Assembly: GCA_025330725.1 (NCBI GenBank)
Contig: JAIWND010000003.1
Location: forward strand, 248,001 to 312,000
Direction of reading: 5' to 3'
DNA length: 64,000 bases
Source of the DNA: Chlamydoabsidia padenii
Taxonomy: Eukaryota > Mucoromycota > Mucoromycetes > Mucorales > Cunninghamellaceae
Shown piece by piece: positions 48,201-58,893 of this stretch (position 1 is its first letter; every line of letters starts with the position of its first letter). The notes under the pieces are model-generated. The model made no database searches and had not been told where the DNA came from. It saw only the letters and a list, made by a program, of their open reading frames with translations. A program made the position numbers and the translations under genes.

Positions 48201-49937
48201 CGGCCTTTAATGATGCTAGTTCCGTTTGAGTGGTGTTGTATTCCTTTTCCAAAAGAGCAATTTTGTGGCGCTTTTCTTGTTCAGTTGCCTTCAAGGTATC
48301 CAATGTGGACTGTAATTCGGATTTCTGCTTCACCACTTGTTGTAACGATTGTTCCAAAGCATCGACTTGTTTTTGAAGATCAGATACCACTGTTTCCTGT
48401 TCCTTGGTATTTTGTTGTAGTTCCGGGATATCCTCTTGCTCCTTGGCGATAGTTTCTTGTAAATGTTGTACCTGTTTTGTGAGCGATTCTATAATTATCG
48501 ACAGTAAAAAACTTTTTGTTTAGCATATTGGGGGCAGATGAGATATCACCCTATTTTGATTTTGCTTACCTTGGCTTTTAGATTCAAAATGTGATAACAT
48601 TGATGGTGGAAGAGCAGAAGGAAGAGGAGACCCACCACGTACACGCTTAATGAGATGCATGGCAATAGCAAACTCGTTTTTGGTTAATTGTCCACGGTTT
48701 TGAGTATCCGCCAAATCCCAAACACTTGCCAAGTCAGAAGGAGATAAATTGGAATGACCAAAGAAACCGACAGCTTCTGAGCCTAAACATCAAAAAAGTC
48801 ATAAATAGGGTTAGTGGGTTGTCATCCTATCATACACTTTTGTTACTTTACCTTCTATATACCCTTTATGTCCAGTATCAATGCTGTTGAATACATCCAT
48901 ATAGGCATCAATTTCATTCTTGTCTACATTCCAAGGATGACCTGGAGTCAGTGGTGCAAAGAGATCCGTATATTGTCCAACTGAGTTAGAGCGAGAATGA
49001 CGGCCCGCTGGTGGTGGTGGTGGTGGTGGTGGTGGTGGTCGTGAAGTTGATCCAAGCTTTTCTGTGGTACGAGGAGGCGGCGTAGTCATTGTTGCCAAAG
49101 AAGGAGATTCACCTCGTGCTGATTTTAAAATAGAGTCTGGAGCATTGGCATGAGGTAATGATGTGTTTCCGCCCATACACTTGGCGACATAATGCATAGC
49201 AATCACAAATCCAGTAGAATCCAATTTCCCTTGTCGATCAATGTCCGCCAAGTTCCTATGCACAATGTATAATATCGCTTGGTTAGTCACCATGTTCCGT
49301 ACAAGTTCAAAGAGAGCCTTTACCAGACATGACTGAGTAACGAAACGGGAAGTTTCGATCGCATCAAGATCTTCATCGCCTTGTCGCCATTAATCAAACC
49401 ACCGACAGGACTAGAAGCATGGAATATACGCAGATACTTTTGGCGGTCTTTAGTGGTGATGATTTCATAGTCTTTAAATTGCGGTAAAGGTGTACCTATA
49501 AAAATAAAACAATGAAATGTAAGTATATATATTTTATATGTTTGAACTTTTACCCGACTTACCAGTGGACAATATAGGGCTGGAAGGGTTGATACCATGT
49601 TGGGCACAAGCAATCAGTTTCAGTGCAGTATAAAAGGACTTTTTGTTATCGGCGACATTACTGGCATTTGCTTGGAAGGCTGCACCTATAATCTAGATAT
49701 GAATAAAATGTGATCATCATCAGCACAACAAGGAATACCAAAAATGGATGCCACCTTCTATTTTGTATTTTCTTTTACCTGGTTTAATTGTTGAGTAGAT
49801 ACACCTTGAGCTTTTCGTAGGAAGGAGGTCATATCATCCTGGGACTTGTTTTCACCTTCATATTGATATATTTGTTGATAATAAGCTTCATCGGCAACTG
49901 CCACTGTGGTTTCCCAAGTATCAGCTTCATCGCCCAT
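45226..49937 (-). CDS. EDE1: Ede1/Eps15-like endocytic scaffold (EH domains, coiled coil, UBA)
   Basis: Early-arriving clathrin-endocytosis scaffold at the plasma membrane. Start MGDEADTWETTVAVAD. Three EH domains: the first is N-terminal; the second spans QKYLRIFHASSPVGGLINGD to WNLADIDRQGKLD and FVIAMHYV; the third spans YMDVFNSIDTGHKGYIEG to WDLADTQNRGQL and FAIAMHLI. Two Pro runs separate EH2 and EH3 from what follows. A coiled coil (DLQKQVDALEQSLQQVV and on) precedes a roughly 800-residue acidic, Thr/Ser/Asp-rich low-complexity region with NPF- and DPF-type motifs (SNPFDEPFFE, FDPFAAG). The C-terminus is a UBA domain: LTNMGFTVDQAKEALERYDY, ending NFLLDQ. The domain order matches yeast Ede1. 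One large last exon carries two-thirds of the protein. Confidence 0.9.
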
Positions 49938-50146
49938 GTGGAATATCGATTAGTAAGTGTGAGCAAAAGACAGTGTCTTATTGGAATCCATGTTTATGTA
50001 TTGCTTTTTTGAGTACTACTACTACTACTACTACTTACTTTGGGGGCTCATTGTTGACAAATGATATTTAAGGGTTTGTGAATAATAAAAAGAAGAAAAG
50101 GAAAGGAAAAGGAAAAAAAGAAAACGGCTGAAAAAGATATGGAATC

Positions 50147-50163
50147 ATTTTTAAATCCCGCCC
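50147..50163. promoter_or_regulatory. CDE/CHR-like motif in a divergent promoter, ATTTTTAAATCCCGCCC
   Basis: Sits 211 bp from the Ede1-like ATG and 124 bp from the KSH1 ATG. Confidence 0.5.
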
Positions 50164-50192
50164 GGTTTGAGTTGGCCATGGGTACATTTGGA

Positions 50193-50205
50193 ATTTCAAG
50201 CGTCG

Positions 50206-50207
<2 letters not shown>
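50193..50207. promoter_or_regulatory. CDE/CHR-like motif, second copy, ATTTCAAGCGTCGCC
   Basis: 30 bp right of the first copy in the same divergent promoter, followed by a long T-run. Confidence 0.4.
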
Positions 50208-50248
<41 letters not shown>

Positions 50249-50286
50249 CTTTTTTCATTCCCTCCTTTTCCGCAGCCTTATTCATC

Positions 50287-50696
50287 ATGGTAACCATTTT
50301 TTTCCAACTGATCTTTAAAACTAAAAGGGTGGATTGGTCACCCATCTCCATCAATCACTAACTGAACCCTTTTTTTTTTTTTTTTTTGTTAATTCAATCT
50401 AGTCCGCCATCTTCAACTTCCAGTCCTTGTTACTGGTCATCTTATTATTGATTTGTACTTGCACGTACATTCGGGCTCAAGCACCTTCTTTAATCGATCG
50501 CAATAAAACAGGGTAAGTACCTTTTACTTGGTTTGTTGAAAAATGGGGCCGGTGACTAACGACTTTTTGTAATGACTATACATTCTGTTACAGTGTTCTT
50601 GGGTTGTTTTGGAAAGCAGCACGTGTAGGCGAAAGGCTGAGCCCATACGTATCTCTTGCTTGTATCATTATGGCTCTTAGCATCATGACTTCATAG
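50287..50696 (+). CDS. KSH1: Kish/TMEM167 early secretory pathway protein
   Basis: Small conserved Golgi/ER membrane protein needed for secretion. The first coding exon is just the ATG (50287-50289), followed by donor GTAACC. Exon 2 (50403-50512) reads [20 protein letters not shown], then [17 protein letters not shown]. Exon 3 (50594-50696) reads [20 protein letters not shown], then [13 protein letters not shown]. The 72-residue length and sequence match Kish closely ([18 protein letters not shown]...PS..DRNKTG..G.FWK.AR.GER.SP). Two transmembrane segments. The gene is easily missed because of its size and the start-codon-only exon. Confidence 0.92.
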
Positions 50697-50965
50697 ATTA
50701 GCATACACACATAACCACACACATACGATATTCCACTTTATGATTTACTATAGCTGTATTCCTCACTTGGTACTTGTCATCTACCTACCCCTACTTCCTC
50801 TCCCTTCCCCTATTTTACCAACCTTCGCTTGACATTTATCTTCTTTACTCACTACAAATAAACAATAAATAAAACTCTTTAAACATACTATTATATCATG
50901 AATAAAAATAACCCTCATTGTTTTGGTCTTTTTGTTGTATGGCATTGGTGTGTGATTTGGTACAG

Positions 50966-51238
50966 CAGGCAGTGATAATCAAGCTCTATTGGCTGGAAAT
51001 CACCGCCCAGTGGATTCACATTTTTCTGAAGGTCTATGGTTTACTGAATTGTATACCCAAATCAAGTTCATCAAGAAAGTCAGGCGCTTGAACCCTTGTG
51101 CCCGTCAAGTCAAGTATAAGGTGAGTGGGTCTCCATTTTCAGGGTTGTTTAAAGTGGGGATTTGATCTTTAGTATTCAGACCCCGAAACATGCACACTTG
51201 TTTTTCAATTACCGATTACTGTTCCTCTTGGCATATGA
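50966..51238 (+). pseudogene. 3' coding fragment of an unidentified gene, no 5' exon found
   Basis: After an acceptor (TACAGCAG at 50961-50968) the frame reads SDNQALLAGNHRPVDSHF, then SEGLWFTELYTQIKFIKK and LNPCARQVKYK. It crosses a 52-nt intron (51121-51172, donor GTGAGT, acceptor TTTAG) and continues YSDPETCTLVFQLPITVPLG to a TGA at 51236-51238. The join keeps the frame, so it looks like a genuine protein end. Upstream, between here and the KSH1 stop, I find no exon of the right phase. It may be a truncated relic. Family not recognised. Confidence 0.4.
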
Positions 51239-51347
51239 TTATTGACTGACTACAACAAGGAGACAAGATGGACATATAGATAAAATAAAGTCATTTTTTA
51301 TTTAAAAGTATGTGGGGAAAAAAAGTTTAATATAACATCCAGACTAA

Positions 51348-51893
51348 CTAGTAACGAGGATGGAATTCGATCACAAGAGATTCAGGGGCAGAGTTTTGGA
51401 AACTACCAATCTGGATGCCGTTTTTGTGGGGCGAGTTTTCCGGAAGTGTCCATGTGTATTTGCGCACTATATACAAAATATAATATGAGAATGCATTATT
51501 GACATTAGAGACCACTCACATAACATTGCCAATAAAGTACGCTGTTGAGCCATACTAAAGTTTAGCCCAATGCAAATACGGTGTCCAGTGGAGAAGGGAA
51601 GCCTTATATAGATGTATATAAAGGTGTCAGTACTAAGCACAGATCATCCGTCAAACTTACCAAGCCGATCCATTGAAACTTGTTTGGTTTTCGCCATTTG
51701 GTGCAAATCGTTCGGGATCAAAGTGTTCGGGGTTCTTCCATACTTGGGGGTTGTAGTGGAGTGCGTCGATTTCGATTACAATAGGTGTGTTCTTTGGAAT
51801 CAATGTACCATTCAAGTCAGTGTCTTCATCACTAATACGAGGAAGTAACATGGATGCTGGTCCATATCGTCGAAGATTCTTTTTTAAAAAAAG

Positions 51894-51944
<51 letters not shown>

Positions 51945-53498
51945 ATGATTAGAGAGAGTGTGTGTGAGACAAGGGGATAAAATGAGTTTACCTCTTTAAG
52001 CACCATCTCCATGTAAGTTAGCTGACGCAGATCATCTGAGGTTGGAAGTTTATCTTCAGGTTCATCGCCAAGTACACACAACACTTCAGCTCTGGCCTTT
52101 TCTTGTATATCCTGATGCGTTGCCAAAGCGTAGACACAAAAGCTCATTGTGTTTGCCGTTGTTTCATGTCCTAAAAAAATCAAGGTATTAATGTTACATT
52201 GTTGATAGTCTTCCTATTCCCACTTTACCTGCCATGAAGAATGCTGCTAGGTTTGCCTACATAATTGTAAAGAAGAGGTTTAGTGTTGATACATTTAGTG
52301 ATATTCCTTTTTCCTTACCCGTAGTTCTTCATCCGAAGTTGTTCCTTCACCACGTAGTTCGGCTTCGAGCATTAATGTCAATAAATCCTTGTCATGTTCA
52401 GGAACCGAGTTATCCACCGATCCATCAAGTTGATCCCGTTTCTGTTTGGCCATATCCATAAGCAAAGCGTTGATTTTGTCGACACTTTTATCCAGTTGAG
52501 CGCGACCCGGTGTAATATGTTTCAAAAGCCATTCAAACCGAGGAAACATGACGAGAAGAGGGTTCTTGATTCCGTCACGAATGACGTTATATGTCTTGTT
52601 CCATACCGAGTGTCGATCATCAACTGCTCCAAAGTTGAATCCAAATCCTGCAATCCCGATAGCATCCAAAGTGATTCGTTGGAAGAATTCCCCAACTTGT
52701 ACTTGATATCCGTCTTGTTCAATATTTTTAAAGCTTCTTTGCATCAGATCACCAAACATGTGGATTGGCATTGATTTCCGGAAGGCTGGATTCATCACCT
52801 AGATACATACACAGTTAAAAAGTGGGTAGGATCAAGTGACATGTTATATCACCTTACCTTTCGTTGATTTTTCCAAACATCACCATCGACAAAGCCGACA
52901 TTGCTGACACCAAAGAATCTGACAATAGGATTACCCATACCAAGTTCATGTACAATGTCTATACATTTAGTGAATTTGTCTGAAACAAAAGAGGGTTAGT
53001 CTCACAACGTCATCAATCTTGATTCCCCTCCTCTCCACAAACCTACCTTTTTTCATCAACACAGCCTTGGCAGCCATCGGTTCCGCCACATATACAGTCC
53101 AGTTGACAGGGAAGTTTGCCTAATGAACAAAAAAAAAAAAAAAAGAGAGAGTTAATTTGTTGTTTTTCTTGTTTCAAGTATTATTACTTTACCACAAATA
53201 TACCATTCCCTTTTTTCATGGCCAAGTTATACACCGTGCGGACCCGAGTGACAGCATCTTCATTCTTTACAATCGAGCGAGCAAAGGAATAATAGTTGAC
53301 ACAAGGTAAATGTCGAAGTGATTTGGGGACATAAAAAAGTCGATACACCAATCTACTGACCAAAGCAACAGTAGCACCAAGTGTCAGGAAGAGCATTTTT
53401 TTCTTGTTGGAAGTAGTTGCCACAATATGTTGTTGTTGTGTCCATAATCTTCTTACAGTATCAACCGCCGTGGTGATAGAGTCATTGTCAAGAGCCAT
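51348..53498 (-). CDS. cytochrome P450 monooxygenase
   Basis: Haem-thiolate oxygenase bound to the ER by an N-terminal helix (MLFLTLGATVALVSRLVY within the first exon). The proximal and distal haem motifs are all present: I-helix GHETTANTM, ExxR in KENLRRYG (split by an intron with a 42-nt T-run), PERF in FDPERFAPNGEN, and the Cys ligand loop FSTGHRICIG. A 28-nt exon (ANLAAFFMA) joins the I-helix. It ends ESLVIEFHPRY. The start MALDNDSITTAVDTVRR is supported by a motif copy 85 bp upstream. Substrate and CYP family cannot be read from here; related clans in Mucorales are numerous. No neighbouring biosynthetic genes point to a pathway. Confidence 0.9.
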
Positions 53499-53582
53499 CT
53501 AGAGATACAGTTGCGTAATTATAATGGAAAAAAAAAAAAAAAGTTTGTGAGAAAGAAAGGGGAAAATGAAAGTGGGTGATAT

Positions 53583-53595
53583 GCGGGGCTTGAAA
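53583..53595 (-). promoter_or_regulatory. CDE/CHR-like motif, GCGGGGCTTGAAA
   Basis: Lies 85 bp upstream of the P450 ATG. Confidence 0.45.
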
Positions 53596-54072
53596 TTACT
53601 GGAATTGAAACCCGGTGCATGATCCACCAACTGAACTTTCAAAAACAACCAATGCATGATTCAACATACCCACTTATATACTAACATAACATGTGCATAT
53701 TTCATGAGTCAATCCTGGGATACTTCCTGTCTGGTCCTAAGAAGGTGATAATCGATCGCCACCGAAAAAACACTCGATGACGAAAATCTTCCCCTCACTC
53801 AGTAATCAGAGGATTGTGCCCCTGTAAGAAAAACCTGTATAGATATTGGCTAAAGATAACCTTTCAAGGTCAATGCTACTTGACTGTTTCCGACGGTATT
53901 CTTTTTGAACCACCGTTTTATGCACCACTGTATTGACTTTGGTAATTTGGTAAACTTCTAATGTTATCACATACGCTAAATTACAAGAATCATAAAAAAT
54001 GGGAGTTTGATTTATATATAAATAAATAAAAAGGTTATTTGTGCGAAAAGGGGCCATGCATTCCATTGTTTG

Positions 54073-54087
54073 TTTTAAAACCCCGCT
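54073..54087. promoter_or_regulatory. CDE/CHR-like motif, TTTTAAAACCCCGCT
   Basis: Weak variant, no gene within the usual distance. Confidence 0.25.
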
Positions 54088-54352
54088 GAATCACGAACGG
54101 AAGGGTTCCGGAAGCAGCTATCATTATGATAACACTTCACTAGTTTTAAAAGTCTTCCAACACACTCTACATGGTGTAAAGTTTAAAAATGGTTTTTTAT
54201 TGAAGTAATGGTAATGTAGAGGTGATAATGTATGTAGCAGTAAGATAGTAGGTAAAGATGCAATATAGAAAGATTGAAGAATACAAAACTAAAGGTACCA
54301 GCCAAAGTTATAAAATCATCAAGTCCAAGCATAAAGGGGGGAGAAAGATAAA

Positions 54353-54610
54353 CTAACTAGTAATGATTCCTCGTCGATTTTCCGCATCCATACGTTTGTT
54401 AGGACTGTTATAGAAATAGACCAGAATCATTGTAGGCATCGCAAAACAAGCAGCTAGAATTAACCCTCCGTGGAGGTTTCCAGGCGGATCACCATCATCA
54501 TCACGCAAAGCGTTCATTGCCAGCAAAAAGACCAAACTTATTACCTGGGAACACATCCACAACGAAGCGCTGGAAATGGTTTCGGATACTGGGTAAGAGC
54601 CTACAACATA

Positions 54611-54643
<33 letters not shown>

Positions 54644-56234
54644 AACCCAGTTTTAGTATCAGTCTTATCGATTACCTATTTTCAACTTACATTCGACACT
54701 GAGTTCCAATGCTACTGGTAGTAATGAGAATATGAAGAATCCAAGAATAGCACAAATGACCATGATTACAGTGTAATTATCCTTTTTCACTATATGTATA
54801 TATATATATAGAGAGAGAGAGAGATAGTTAGTGGAAAGCGAGCCTTTAACATGAGTGTTTGCTTACCAACCAAGAGGAGAGCCAGGTGCATAAAGCCAGC
54901 AATAGGCACATATATGCGCAATACCAATTTATGCATCTTGGTCCGATCGATGAATTGCCCTGTTACAATTGCCCCCACAATACCTGCTAGTATAAAAGCA
55001 ACACCAAGATAACCAGCTTCATCATAAGATACACCATAGGGTTGAACAATTTGAGGTAACATGGATACGATCACAGAGGCAATACTGCATAGAATACCAA
55101 AGCATATGAAGATGACCAAAAAGTTGTAATTAGATAGCAGAGTCCAGATGGTTTTCTTGAAAGTTTCACGCCTTTCATCATGAGTCAAGGCACTATAAGA
55201 AGGAGGTGTCTTGGGTTTCTGAGGCACAAAGATGGTAGGAATCCCAAATCCAGTGGTGATACAGGCGATGATGAGAAACTGGTAGATAATAATAAAAAAG
55301 AGGGATGGTATGAATGTTCTATTCTGATCAGATCGAGTTGATTCGTATGACTTACGTTGAATTCTATACTTTTTGCATTTGGCACCATGCTTGGGACAAT
55401 TATATCAGCAATAGCTATTCCCACAGTATTTGCTATAAAGAGAAATAATCACGTTAGATAACTAAGTTGCATGTTCCTTTTTCTGTTTTACCCAATCCAC
55501 CTGCCATACTAGCTGTACTTCGTTCTTTTGGGTCGAACCAAAGACTTGCATACTAAAAGGAGTTGCCTTTTGATTAGTATGTTGATTTTTTTTTTATACA
55601 TTTGAGGAGAGTTTACCGGTGTCGAAGCATTTAGAATAAAAGGCAGACCAAATGCACAGAAGGTCTAAAATCAAAAAGTTAAAAAGTTATTAGTATTATG
55701 ATCAACTCATAACCCATCTCTACCTTACCTGTCCTAGTAGAGCCAAACCAATCCGACCATTGCTATCTTCAACAAAGGAGGAGAAGTATCGAAGCCAGGA
55801 ACCAATGATTTGAAGACCACAACCAACAAGGAGCTATATATATAAATATAAAGACAAGAGTTAGTAACACTAGATGAAAAAGGAGAGATCATGATATTTA
55901 CCCCTGTTTTGATACTATGCCGGTAATAGACATAGCTTGACAATGGACCAGCGACAATGTAAACGAGTAGAAAGATATTGGCGAACCAATTAATGGTAGA
56001 GAGACCAACATTTTTGAAGAAGGCATTGGCGTAATCGGGTACAGGGCCGACGCATAAATAGTTGATAGAAGATACGATATTCAACATGCATATCAAGGTT
56101 ATTCCATAAAATCGGATTGCATAGGTGCGATAGACAGGTTCCCCAAAATGGTCTTGTTGTTCGTCCACCGAGAAAGTCTCACAGTAATGTTGTGTTGATT
56201 GCCCGTTTATCGACTTTTCGTCGCCACTTGACAT
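54353..56234 (-). CDS. MFS transporter, FLVCR/SLC49-like
   Basis: Major-facilitator protein with about 12 transmembrane segments in eight or more exons. Start MSSGDEKSINGQSTQHYCET; the first helix follows YAIRFYGITLICMLNIVSSI. The SLC49/FLVCR-type features are WFANIFLLVYIVAGPLSSYV, FGLPFILNASTP, YASLWFDPKERSTASMAGGL, TGQFIDRTKMHK and the C-terminal LSVECSYPVSETISSASLWM. The human relatives move haem, choline or ethanolamine; the fungal substrate is unknown. The protein ends NRRGIITS. It lies head-to-tail behind the foldback-element region and carries a full-consensus motif 82 bp upstream of its start. Confidence 0.82.
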
Positions 56235-56315
56235 TGTTTCAAAATGAATTGAGGAGAAAAAGAAAGAGAAAGAGAGAGAAATCCGATCCAACGTGGGAGA
56301 AAGAATTTTTATGGA

Positions 56316-56330
56316 GGCGGGATTTGAAAA
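56316..56330 (-). promoter_or_regulatory. CDE/CHR-like motif, GGCGGGATTTGAAAA
   Basis: Lies 82 bp upstream of the transporter ATG. Confidence 0.55.
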
Positions 56331-56822
56331 TATAAGCCCAAACCATTCCACTTCTCCCAGCTTAAAAAGATAATGAAATGAAAGTTTATGACAAAGTCCT
56401 TGGCATTTCAAACGTTTTCATGATGTACAACGATCGGTTTAATAGGTATCTTGCGTAGTTTGGCGAAAAGATTGTCTTTTTTTTTTTTTCTGGTTAATCT
56501 AACTTTAAAAGCTTTTTCATGCAACCGTTTACCCAAAACCTTTTTTTGAAAAGTCCAAAAAAAATTACCATGGCGTTTAAAGTGTTATATCCTGACTATT
56601 CTTGATGCGCAATCAAAAGGTTGAAGATTCAGGTACGAACGGAGCAGCTGATTTTTGCGGGTGGAGCTATGTAGGAAGCTTTCACTTGCATCAACAAGGT
56701 GAAGGCAGGCATGTTGTTTAATGCCAAGTTGTTTAGGAATAAGTGATACAAAAAGTTGTCTTTTCTTTATCAATTAAATAAAATTGGATATATTATATGA
56801 TAATGGTGGTGTGATGTCGAAT

Positions 56823-56837
56823 GGCGGGATTTGAATA
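56823..56837. promoter_or_regulatory. CDE/CHR-like motif, GGCGGGATTTGAATA
   Basis: Full-consensus copy 590 bp upstream of the transporter ATG, no other gene adjacent. Confidence 0.4.
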
Positions 56838-57009
56838 TCGCATAAATGTTGTATTGTCCTGACACCATTGTGTCTGAGACATAGATAGATTATCCCTTTA
56901 TAGAATAATAGTGATTTTGTAATATCTTTTATACAAGTGTATGGTTTTATGTATTAGCTATTTGTAGGCAAAAACCAACACACCTACGGATTTTTTGGGA
57001 TCCCCTTGG

Positions 57010-57370
57010 TTCATGACAAATTGGAATTTGAAAATTATAGCAAGTTTACAAAGTGCCAGATCTATCTAAAACATAGTAAAAACGCATACGGCTTCATTGT
57101 ATACATTTATAATACATGTATGGAAGTTTTCAGGCTCCTGTGTCGTTTTTGTGGAGTTTTGTGAAGGTTTTTGTTGACTATGGCTATTTTTAACCATTTG
57201 TAACCCCGAAAACAACAATTATGTGTTTTCGACCTTTTACACACATGCACAAGTAACAAAAACCTCTATACATGTATTATGAATGTAAGTCGTATGTGTT
57301 TTTTACTATGTTTTAGATAGATCTGGCACTTTAAACTTGCCATAATTTTCAAATTCCGATTTGTCAGGAA
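57010..57370. mobile_element. foldback, MITE-like element with about 115-bp terminal inverted repeats
   Basis: The left arm (57010-57130) and right arm (57258-57370) are inverted repeats of each other, with a 33-base run identical in both and small indels. Outer ends align as TTCATGACAAAT and TTCCTGACAAAT. The interior is about 127 bp and has no coding frame. No target-site duplication is evident by eye. The size and long TIRs suit a non-autonomous DNA transposon (Mutator-like or hAT-type cannot be told apart here). Confidence 0.7.
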
Positions 57371-57650
57371 AGAAGTGAATTCATTTTTTTTTTTTGAAGG
57401 ATCGGGTATTCAACCCATTCCAAATTCGGTCTATTATGTTTCACTACAGACTACTTTTAAGATCACGGTTTGGCAAAAACTTGGCAAATCTACCCAAGGT
57501 GTCTAATCTGATCCGCTCGTCTCACTTCGGGCTTTAAAAACCAAAAGAAGGTCAGATCACCATAGCAGCAACTGATCTTTTATTTTTATTGTTCTTATTT
57601 ATAGATTCAATATCGTGCAACCACCCACCAGGTCCAAAGATAGTAGATGA

Positions 57651-58534
57651 ATCTTCAACCTCGACGTCGTGAATGATCAACACATAATACTCTGGCAGAC
57701 TGTTCATTTTGAGACCGCATTTATCGGGAGTAAAATGCTCACTGGTAAGTTACAGCGCCTTTTTAATAGTTTCTAATGAGTAAAGAAAAAATTTTACAGA
57801 CAGCATCTCAGACTCGAACAAGTATTGGTTTGATATGTCAAGGCAACTTGTGGGATAATCCACCCGTAAGACTTCTCTGATGTGTGATCCATTTTTGACT
57901 AGAAAGCGATGGATTCATATCTCTTTTATTCATGCAATCAACTCTGCTACTTGCTCAAACCTTTGCTGTGAAGCATTTAATTAGTGCTTCGACCAAAGAG
58001 AAAATTAAAATCCCGCACAAAGTCTCATATTTGCAAAACTGGAAAATTTTTCTTTTTTTTTTATTTCTCCCGCTCTCTTTCTCTTATCAAAGGTGGATTA
58101 ACTCACCATGAGTTGAAGCAATAACTAATGGAGGTGGATTTGATAAACGGACATTTGGATTGAACGCATTACAACAACTCCTGGTACCTGGGTATAAGGT
58201 AATCACTTTTACATACGGACTCTTTTTTTTTAATATTCATCAGGTTGTAGACTCGCTGGATTGATTGTGCTGACTCTATCGAGGCACTTTGGTAGATCCT
58301 GGTTTATTAGCAAGTCATAAAAGGTTATTTTGCGTGTCAAATCCTGGAAAAGCAAACTGGTATGTAAAGACACGGGCCTTGATGTAACGATATCACCACT
58401 CACTTTTTTTGTCTAACAACGGCTTAGCTGATCATCTTGCGACATGGTGCGACCTCAAGTTTTATAACCAAATGATTCGACTGGTCCGAAGGCACAACAC
58501 AGGTGGATACAACAAGGCAGTAGGGGGGGCGTGA
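57651..58534 (+). pseudogene. decayed multi-exon gene, unidentified
   Basis: Several coding-like pieces lie in order with good splice signals but broken frames. The first, NLDVVNDQHIILWQTVHFET, ends at a donor at 57745. After the acceptor at 57799 it continues DSISDSNKYWFDMSRQLVG and meets TAA. Further pieces are QTFAVKHLISASTKEKIKIP, DKRTFGLNALQQLLVPGYK, GTLVDPGLLASHKRLFCVSN and ADHLATWCDLKFYNQMIRLV, ending at TGA 58532-58534. Joins between later pieces need frame changes or cross stops. I recognise no family. It is either a pseudogene or a gene with exons I have not resolved. Confidence 0.4.
58005..58018. promoter_or_regulatory. CDE/CHR-like motif, TTAAAATCCCGCAC
   Basis: Lies within the decayed gene region, so a chance match is more likely here than elsewhere. 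Confidence 0.2.
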
Positions 58535-58893
58535 ATACATAGTCATTAGAAGATAGTTTAGTATATAAATGGTATTTGGATTGATTTAATAAACAAATGT
58601 AGATGATGCAGCAATGATTTGGGTGATGGAAACGATGTACTCGAAACGAGACACGTGCCTAGTATAGAACTATAAACAAAAAAAGATTCAGTCATGGGTT
58701 AAATAAATAATGAATGACCTGTTTATTATGATTACAAGATGGGGAAGACAACAAGTTTGGTTTAATAGACAATGTTTTATTATTGATGATTACTATGAAA
58801 TAGAGAAGGGAGGTGGTGGTTTATATAAATTTATGGGTAATGATACATTAATGCTAGAAGGTAAAAAAAGATCGGATGATATTATCCAAAAGA
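58535..58893. other. intergenic, between the decayed gene and the Ecl1-like gene
   Basis: AT-rich. The minus strand has exon-like pieces (for example SRFEYIVSITQIIAASSTFV near 58600-58665 behind a good acceptor), and a 67-codon plus frame starts at 58710. None could be tied to a gene. Confidence 0.3.

Larger units (their letters stand above)
53499..54352. other. intergenic region upstream of the P450 gene
   Basis: Holds motif copies at 53583-53595 and 54073-54087. An 86-codon minus frame at 53806-54066 has no splice or family support. Confidence 0.4.
56235..57009. other. intergenic region between the transporter gene and the foldback element
   Basis: Two motif copies; otherwise AT-rich sequence with no supported gene. 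Confidence 0.4.

Noticed and set aside
53597..53640. tRNA-like string on the minus strand (AGTTCAGTTGGT followed by GGGTTTCAATTCC)
   Set aside because: A-box and T-arm-like pieces are only about 12 nt apart, leaving no room for an anticodon arm, and no acceptor stem pairs.
53806..54066. 86-codon minus-strand frame
   Set aside because: No splice sites, no recognisable domain, and the supposed promoter motif is a weak variant touching the ATG.
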